A stretch of DNA of 64,000 bases from Tanypteryx hageni. Lineage: Eukaryota > Arthropoda > Insecta > Odonata > Petaluridae. The DNA is taken from assembly GCA_028673005.1 (NCBI GenBank), contig CM054114.1:21608880-21672879 (forward strand), given 5' to 3'. A program made the position numbers and the translations under genes. Below the pieces are notes generated by a model. It was not told the DNA's origin, made no database searches, and saw only the letters and a list, made by a program, of their open reading frames with translations. Below, in pieces: positions 57,265-64,000 of the stretch. Position 1 is the first letter of the stretch; every line of letters begins with the position of its first letter.

Positions 57265-57420
57265 GCTTTGAATGTTTTAATACGAGAGAGAGGAGAGTGA
57301 GGAAGAAAGAAAGAAGGAGAGAGACAGAGAGGGGAGAGAGAGAGATGAAATTAAATGTTCCATAAATTAATAATAATTTTGTGCATATAAGAGTTGTACA
57401 GAATAATGTATAAGTGGTGG
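57265..57420. repeat. GA-rich repeat H, uninterrupted copy
   Basis: CTTTGAATGTTTTAATACGA, a GA-rich run, then TTAAATGTTCCATAAATTAA. The same sequence at 36645-37060 is interrupted by a SINE. Confidence 0.65.
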
Positions 57421-58290
57421 GGAAAAGCAGTCGGAACATTGGGTTATGTTTCTACTTAGAATTGTATACAGAGAGGGGGACAATTAAAAATAATATCATG
57501 GGTTTGGATGGAAATGTCGTGATGTTTTTTGCAAAGCCTCTCTTTGGGTCAGGTTCTACCGTAATTTGTGATAGATTTTTTACTTCGCCAAATCTATTTA
57601 CCGAACTCTCCAAGAAAGGTCTGCGAGCCATTGGGACTGCAAACACTAACCGCACAGATCATCCTAAAGAATTGGTAGCAAGCACAAAGGGCTGGAAAGA
57701 AAGCAACGAAGGGGACTGCAAGTGACTCACCTCCGACCCACTTATGTATCTTCTTTTTGTCAGTGGGCTATGTCTCACCTATATACCAATGCAGTGTGTA
57801 AAAATGATGCAGAAGGATGGGCCAAAGGTGGAAGTGTGTTGTCCCGAGATTGTAAGGGCAAACAACAAATTCATGGGAGGATTGGATAGAAACGATCAGC
57901 TATGTTGCTACTACAGGATAGATATTTCTTCAAAAAAGTGGCGGCATAGAATGATCTTTGGATGATATTGAATTCTTATATCTACTACAAACAAGCTACT
58001 AATAAGTCAGATTTGCCTCTAAAAAATTATATTTGGATGTAATCAGAGACCTCATGGATGACTCCAGTAGCAGGAAAGCGTGAGGACACTGGGCAAATGT
58101 TTCTATTGTGCATAATTGTAGAGAGTGCTGTTATCCTGATCAAGTGAAAATAAATGAGAAAAAAACAGTAATGCAAAAAGAACGTGTGGAAAAGAATATG
58201 GAAGAGGACAAGTTTTGTGTGTTCCATTTGCAGAAAAGGTTGTGCATTGTCTCTTACTTCCGAGAATACCTCATGAATCTCCGGCAATGA
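57414..58290 (+). pseudogene. piggyBac-like transposase remnant
   Basis: The first frame (57414-57725) encodes GLDGNVVMFFAKPLFGSGST, then VICDRFFTSPNLFTELSKKG, matching the RNase-H-like core of piggyBac (DDE_Tnp_1_7), with the D of CDxFFTS kept. The second frame (57744-57965) has KVEVCCPEIVRANNKFMGGL and DRNDQLCCYYRIDISSKKWR, the GG-D--DQ region. Later frames keep LNSYIYYKQATNK, and a C-terminal NCRECCYPDQVK with CVFHLQKRLC recalls the terminal Cys-rich finger. At least two frameshifts and no N-terminal third. TIRs and TTAA ends were not found. Inactive. Confidence 0.8.
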
Positions 58291-59440
58291 ACAAACCAGA
58301 AGCTTAATAAGTTTTTAAATATTTACTGTGGACCTTTATCGTAATACAGGAAAATTTTAGAAAGGATCAAATTTAAAGTTTTTTTCCAAATGTAATTTTC
58401 TCAAAAAGGTAATAAATTGGGCCATTTTCTGCCATTTAATTCAGTCCCTAATCGGTTAAAAATGGAAATTTTGAAAAATCATGCATAGCAACCCATATCC
58501 TTTACACATAACACTCCACTTCCTTAGATAACCTTAAATTACCTAAACCCATTTCCAGTAACTACCTTTTAAATGAGTTGAGCCATTTTCAAAAACAAAG
58601 ACATTACACTCAATCAAGACACGGGTCCTGTAGTAGACACTACTTTGCTTTCTCTTTCTTGCAGCGGCCATTCCAATGGACTTCTGAATTCCCCCATTGT
58701 GACAATGTAACTATTTCTTCCCCTACTTTTCTTCCCCTCCCTACTGTTCCGGGTGTATATAACAATTCGGTTTATTTGCTTGTAAACAAGGGTCATTGGC
58801 ATGGAGTAGTTCCTATAAATCCAGAGTGTGTGAGATTGCATGTGTTTGGTCTCTGGCGTGGAGTAATTTCCCCTAAACCGGTGTGTATTTGAGTACTTCT
58901 TTTTTAATTTTTATTGTTATATGAAGGTTTCTGTTTGTCATTTTTTATTGCAATTAACCATAGGGCTCCAAAAATTTAATTTTTGAACTATAAAAGTTGG
59001 TTTCATTAATTTTCATTTCAATTTGAACTTAATACTTAATTTATGCATTCCCATCATATTCGACTGGCAATTACACTAGTGTATCTTAATAATAAAAGAA
59101 GCTGTCTGTGTATCTGTGTGTCTTTGGCAGTCATAACTCTTGAGAAAAGAAATGTAGGAGCTTCAAAATTTGGCAGCAGTTTCAGGTTTATCCTGAGAGT
59201 TGCAGTGCCAAAAAAAATTTAAATCGGCCAACAGAGGCCCGAGGGTCCCCATTGTTGGTCCAAATGTCGGTTTTTTAAAAGATATCTCAGCAACCAATTG
59301 ACAGATTTTGATGATTCCTCCACTAATATCAATATTTTGATGAGATACATTTTTGAGCGTAAAATGGATAAAATCGGTCTATGGGGCCAAGGATCGTAAT
59401 GTAAGGGTCGATCCAAATTTCACGATTTCGAGGGATCCCC
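58291..59440. other. intergenic or intronic; contains dispersed repeat F, copy 3
   Basis: Repeat F lies at about 58960-59100 (AAAAGTTGGTTTCATTAATT, ACTTAATTTATGCATTCCCA, TTCGACTGGCAATTAC). The rest shows no gene; the ORF at 58578-58892 has no recognised domain. Confidence 0.4.
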
Positions 59441-60640
59441 ATGGAACGGCCGGTCCAAATTTAGGCAATGTCCATCTGCCTATATGCATATATCAGGGAA
59501 GATCTGGCTGAACTGATTTCAACCAAATTTGGTAGGTACATAGAATCTTCACATACATACATTACCAAAATGACTTATTTGGACCGGATCAACCAAGCAG
59601 GGGTGCCAAAATTGCAAAATAAATCTTTTCGATAATTATGCTTTTGGAAGGAATTGGCACAACCGATTTCAACAAAATTTTGTTTTGAGGAGGTTTGCAA
59701 CACAGAAAAACAAAACAATATGTGTAATGTAGATATGAAAATCATGGCTGCCACAATAAAAGTAATAAAAAAAGTTTATTTTACAGGTGTTTGTGTTGAA
59801 TTGTCCAAATCAATTATAACGAAATATAATATTTATAATGTACACACACCTACTATTCCATAATAGCATATTTAGACCGCATCAGCCAAACAGTGGTGCC
59901 ACAATTGCAAAATAAATCTTTTCGGTAATTATGCTTTTGGAAGGAATTAGCCCAACCAAAATCAAACAAATTTGGCACATAGAATTTTCACATAAATTCA
60001 TGACCAAAATGACATATTTTGACCTGATTAACTAAGTAGGGGTGCCACAATTGCAAAATAAATCTTTTTGGTAATTATGCTTTTGGAAGGAATTGGCCCA
60101 ACCGAATTCAAACAAATTTGGTACATAGAATTTTCACATAAATTCATGACCAAAATGATATACTTCAATCCGATTAACTAAGTAGGGGTGCTACAATTGT
60201 AAAATTAAACTTTTCGGTAATTATGAATTTGGATGGAATTGATCCAACTGATTTCAACGAAATTTTATATGGAGTTGTGCAAGATAAAAAAAACAATAAG
60301 GTTTTTAGAATAGATATACAAAGCAGGGCTGCCAAAATGAAAGTAATAAAAATTTTCTTTTTACAAGTGTTTGTGTTGAACTGTCCGCATTAACTTTAAC
60401 CAAATTATAATATTTATTATGCACACATATATAAACCATAATAGCATATTTGGACCGGATCAACTAAACAGGGGTGCCACAATTACAAATTAAACTCTTT
60501 CAGTAACTATGGATTTGGAAGGAATTGGCTCAACGGATGTCAACTAAATTTTATATATATGGTTTTTATAAAATACCAGAATGAAATCAAGATTTTTAAA
60601 GTGGAGCTTAAGAGCAGGGCTACCACAATTAATAAATAAT
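59441..60640. repeat. tandem satellite with a period of about 146 bp
   Basis: The word GGGTGCCACAATTGCAAAAT (with variants) occurs at about 59601, 59895, 60041, 60188 and 60472. Spacings are 294, 146, 147 and 284. The doubled spacings contain a diverged unit, so the basic period is near 146. Each unit also has GGTAATTATGCTTTTGGAAG and GGACCGGATCAAC-like blocks. Identity drops toward both ends. Confidence 0.75.
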
Positions 60641-61134
60641 AAAAATCGTTTGCAACTTAAAAGAAAACTTTCCTGAGTGAAGCCAAGCATTTCAGCTAGT
60701 AACAAAATATTGGCAATCATTCATAGGAGCATTTTCAGTATATTTTAGCTGACTTTGCATTGAGTTGCTAATATTTCCCTTGTGAGACTTGGGACTCAGC
60801 TCTGGGTTGTGACCCATACTTTGAAAAAGACTTCTCTAGAGTCCAGACCAGTAATGGCCAAACATACCCTCAGAGTTGCATACAATAATCCTCAGAAGTT
60901 TGATAGCTGCATGACACATTGTCTGCTCATAAACTAATAAACAGTAGAACATAACCTGTTTCTGAACCAATTCAAATATAATGCATGTACATTAGGCATC
61001 CCCAACCTGTCACAAGTCACACTATGTCATTGTGTTCTGTAGTGAAAAACGTTGACATGCCTCTAAATAGAAATGTAAAAGAGCCGCATGCAGCTCACAA
61101 GTTGCGGTTTGACCAACCCAGGTCTAGACCAAGG
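60641..61134. other. unassigned sequence with hAT-end-like pieces
   Basis: GGTTGTGACCCATACTTTGA near 60807 and GAGCCGCATGCAGCTCACAA near 61081 resemble hAT miniature-element ends. No complete element with paired TIRs and target duplication could be delimited. Confidence 0.35.
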
Positions 61135-61800
61135 AATTTCAGTATTTTTAGCCTTCTTTCCAGAATGAAAATATGCTTCTAGTTTCATCGTTGTGTCTGT
61201 CTGTCTGTCCCCCTATCATCTTTTGAACTAATACACTAATTTTCATGACATTTGGTGGAAATCTCTTGCTACTTGGGCCAAGCTCCTGAGGATAGTTTTT
61301 GTTACAAAGATTGAAATCCCAGGTTTGATTCCAGGAACTATCCTTCCCATTTCATTTACATGAGCAATCTGAAATTCATCGTGCATGGTAATTTTCTCTT
61401 ACACATTAAAATATCTTAGAATTGTAATATTGAAGCATGATTTGTACTATACTCTGAGGAAATGAATGAAGGTTCTAATTTTTACTGTAGCATTTTGCTC
61501 ATCGACCGTCTATCTTTGAATTTTGCATTAATACAGATGTTTTTCCAGTTTTTATCACTCATTATGAGAGCGTTGCCATAGCAACAACTATTGTTATACT
61601 TGGATTCGGTATAGTCTAATACACACACACGTTATTTTTGCCACACAAATATGCATGATCAATTTCGTTTTCTGTTCGAATGTATTTATAATATTTTATA
61701 AGGCTTAATTATGAAATTTGGGAACACAAAGTGCAACATATCTGCGGTTATTTTAAAGCTATTAAAGTCAATATATGTAAGTATTAAATAAATGATTAAA
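61135..61800 (-). repeat. dispersed repeat D, uninterrupted copy
   Basis: Reverse complement of the three D segments at 41955-42142, 44012-44170 and 45431-45755 read continuously. It shows the pre-insertion state of that locus (for example GTATTAGACTATACCG and TTCATTTCCTCAGAGTATAG on the minus strand). Confidence 0.8.
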
Positions 61801-62148
61801 TGGAAAGTAGGCATCATAAGTTCCATTTGGATCATCTTGTTCTCTCTGCACTCCACAAGAATGCCTCCTTGTAGAATATAAATCTCTGCTGTGTATTGCA
61901 GATGTGCCCAACCTTTCAAATTTTGGGAAACATTTGCAGATGCGAGTGCTTTAGGTGGGCCCAATTAGAAGTCGTATTTTGATGGGCAGCATAAGAGCAT
62001 GCACTAGAACCTACTGAATAGTTTGTGATTTTTAAATGAAAATAACAAATTATAATTCTTTAGCATTAAAACTTTATCAGGCAAAGTTTTATGTCAACAT
62101 TTTTAATTGGCAAATAAAATTGCATTCCATTATTCTAATGTCTTAATA
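61801..62148. other. unassigned sequence
   Basis: Near 61895, CAGATGTGCCCAACCTTTC resembles a hAT 5' end without a partner. No gene. Confidence 0.3.
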
Positions 62149-62960
62149 CTACCAAGGTTTTAATGTGATACATGATCTTCAGGCTTGGGTTTGGGAGAGG
62201 ACTTAAGTGTGGAATGAGGAGGAAGGGGCTTTGAGGTATCGGTAGCCTTAGGATGGGAAGGCATACATTAGGTGGAGGTATAAATAGGAGATGCAGGTAA
62301 ATGTTTGTAGATGAGGGAAATGTATGGGATGGCAAGCAATGGAGTACAAAAGGGAAAAACATGCTCATTTAAGATAGAGCAGTCTTTCTGGGAATTGCAC
62401 AATATAGTCTCCAATGTCATAGGCTGTCTTTTCAAAGGTCTTTGCTTAACATATCTAGTACTTCCACAGAAATGGAGCTCCTATGATTTTCCTCCAAAAG
62501 CATGTTTCACAACATGCAAATAATTATTCTTCAGTATGAATGACCATTTATGTTCGCTCGCTCTTGTTTTGAAATTTGTTTGTCTGATATAGGAAGCCCC
62601 ACAGCTAACACATGAGAGCTTATACACTCCACACTTGTCTTCCATTTCCAATTTGTCTTTAGAATTGTTGAGTAATTTCATGAGATTAAAAGGAGTGTAG
62701 AAAGCTGTTTGAGGTTGTTTTTGGGGAAGAGATTAGATAGTGTAAAGGATATATTGCCTGAATATGGTAGTTTAGATCATTTTGGCAGTTTATCAAGAGG
62801 GGTCTGGGGAATTGATATAAGAAAGGAGGCCATTTTGCAGAGCTTTCTATTTAGTAAATGATCCACTTTCGGAACCATTGTTTATTGCTATTTGTTTTAT
62901 GGTGTTCATCTCAGTTTCAAGAGATGTTTTATTAACTTTTATAGGCCATTCATATACTTA
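62149..62960 (-). pseudogene. Penelope-like element remnant with GIY-YIG domain
   Basis: The minus strand from about 62955 reads NKTSLETEMNTIKQIAINNG (linker typical of Penelope-like elements) and, after stops, LPYSGNISFTLSNLFPKNNL. A frame at 62481-62681 has the GIY-YIG core: KCGVYKLSCVSCGASYIRQT, then RASEHKWSF. The final G of YIG is R. Further decayed sequence leads to a hammerhead-like motif at 62158-62182. It contains stops and frameshifts and lacks the RT. Confidence 0.7.
62156..62182 (-). ncRNA. decayed hammerhead-like motif (site D)
   Basis: Minus strand: CTGAAGA (62182-62176), then TC, a 4-bp stem ATGT/ACAT with loop ATC, then TAAAACC where GAAAC would be expected. It sits 3' of the GIY-YIG remnant, the same relation as at site C. 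Confidence 0.4.
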
Positions 62961-63441
62961 ACCCTTCAGAGCTGGCATGCTTCTGTGAGACCCAACCCAA
63001 ATTAGTTTCTTTGATATCCACAGCAACTAAACCGCTACCATCCTCAGTACCTTACCCCTCCTTTACTCTACATCAGTTTGGGCTAGCAGTCAATGATCCA
63101 CTGCTACAGGTGTTGAAGTGCCGAGGACTTTTGTGTTGTATTCTGTCTGTCAGACCTGGTTACAGCATACACATCATATTTTTTGCATATCAAGTGCATT
63201 TTATTTATGCACTGGAATGTGCTAAAACGATTTAAATTAATGTAATGCATTTTAATCGTTTTCAAAATTCTTCTATTTTTAGGGCACTTATGCAGTTCCC
63301 TTATTTTCAAACTTTTCTTTGATTTAAGAAATGTTCAATGGCTTAAATAATAATGATTCTATGGTTCTGCAGAATGCTCTCTCTTCATGGCTCCTTCGTA
63401 TTAGCCCTTCTGAATCCATGACTTTATCAGACACTCTACAG
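62961..63441. other. unassigned sequence
   Basis: No gene, tandem repeat or element end recognised. Confidence 0.3.
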
Positions 63442-63844
63442 CAGTGGAGGGCAAAATATTTGCATGGCAGACCTCATTAACAGTTGCAGCTTATAAGGCA
63501 GGCCACATTAACAGATAAAAATACTTCAGCACACCGCATTAGGGATCATATTGGAAATTATTAGAGATAATGCGTTGGATCCTATTAGTGAAAATCAATA
63601 ATTAATAGTGTACAGGCGACACTATTTATGCCAATCCGATTTATGCACTTTCATTTTAACACCATTTATAATGAACATACAAATAACATCCTATTTGCAC
63701 CACATTGCTCATTTTCTGGCCATGTTTTAAGCAACAAATATGAAATTTACTGTATCCTATGTTACGGTTCGCTTTCATAATGGCATCATGGGCTGCATAA
63801 AATGCTCTCATGGGCCTGACGTGGACGTAGTTTGCCCACCCCTG
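63442..63844. mobile_element. hAT MITE 5
   Basis: Left end CAGTGGAGGGCAAAATATTT, right end (complement) CAGGGGTGGGCAAACTACG. Flanking 8-mers CTCTACAG (63434-63441) and CTTTACGG (63845-63852) match 6 of 8. Same family as 32383-32689. Internal GCAGACC/GGCAGGCCACATTAACAG words are shared in type with other hAT miniatures. Confidence 0.75.
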
Positions 63845-64000
63845 CTTTACGGAAATTTTCTCTTTGTCACCCGCACCTTTCGGGTCAAGCGATTCCCTTC
63901 TCTCTGAGAGTCCACTCACAGTGACATATGCAATTGTCTAGAAATTTCATTTCTTTCTGATTGGCATGTTAGCAATGATATTAAATTTTTCACATAGATA
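63845..64000. other. right edge of the window
   Basis: Nothing recognisable. Confidence 0.3.

Noticed and set aside
52205..64000. Trypsin-domain exons (His, Asp, GDSGG motifs) of the CLIP protease
   Set aside because: Looked for on the plus strand and not found; they are assumed to lie beyond the window or the protein may be a non-catalytic homologue.

Overview
This window is eukaryotic and almost certainly from an arthropod, most likely an insect. It is AT-rich and intron-bearing, dominated by repeats, and shows no bacterial operons, tRNA, rRNA or CRISPR. The arthropod call rests on a CLIP-domain (serine-protease type) exon, a large ankyrin/NACHT protein of a type I recall from arthropod genomes, and a mix of Jockey-, CR1- and RTE-like LINEs, Penelope-like elements, hAT, mariner and piggyBac elements. 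I cannot name the species.

Only two host genes can be supported. (1) At 3.3-8.8 kb on the minus strand lies an uninterrupted ORF of about 1830 codons: N-terminal ankyrin-like segment, a zinc-protease-like HELCH motif, a NACHT-type P-loop NTPase with Walker A and B motifs, and degenerate C-terminal ankyrin-like repeats. (2) On the plus strand, two phase-compatible exons, a signal-peptide-like exon at 46.16 kb and a six-cysteine CLIP exon at 51.95 kb, are probably the 5' part of a secreted CLIP-domain protease. The rest of that gene would lie beyond 64 kb, and its introns hold many transposons.

Layout. 0-2 kb: broken Jockey-like LINE and a hammerhead-like motif. 3.3-8.8: NACHT gene. 9-15: simple repeats, an internally deleted mariner, dispersed repeats and inverted repeats. 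15.1-17.9: C-rich 31-bp repeat and a 2.2-kb GA-rich minisatellite of about 53 units. 18.2-20.2: RTE-like LINE with a 13-bp target-site duplication. 20.4-20.7, 27.3-27.5 and 36.7-36.95: three copies of a tRNA-derived SINE. 22.2-26.1: tandem array of Helitron-like units. 28.2-31.3: nearly complete CR1-group LINE. 32-37: hAT miniature elements, an LTR-retrotransposon Gag remnant and polypurine tracts. 37.9-41.7: two related LINE fragments alternating with three polypyrimidine tracts. 41.9-45.8: a repeat split by a hAT element and by a LINE 3' end that itself contains a TIR element. 48.7-50.1: 16-bp tandem repeat joined to a Penelope-like element. 50.4-51.2: LINE endonuclease remnant. 53.3-57.1: a repeat split by a 3.5-kb hAT-like element. 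57.4-58.3: piggyBac transposase remnant. 59.4-60.6: satellite of about 146 bp. 61.1-64: second copy of the split repeat, an inverted Penelope remnant and another hAT miniature element.

The mobile elements are mostly dead, being frameshifted, truncated or internally deleted. Many still show exact ends and target-site duplications, so their relative ages can be read. The best leads are the ankyrin-zincin-NACHT architecture, the family of hammerhead-like motifs, the Helitron-like array and the two nested-insertion sites. Identities were judged by eye; no database or alignment program was available.
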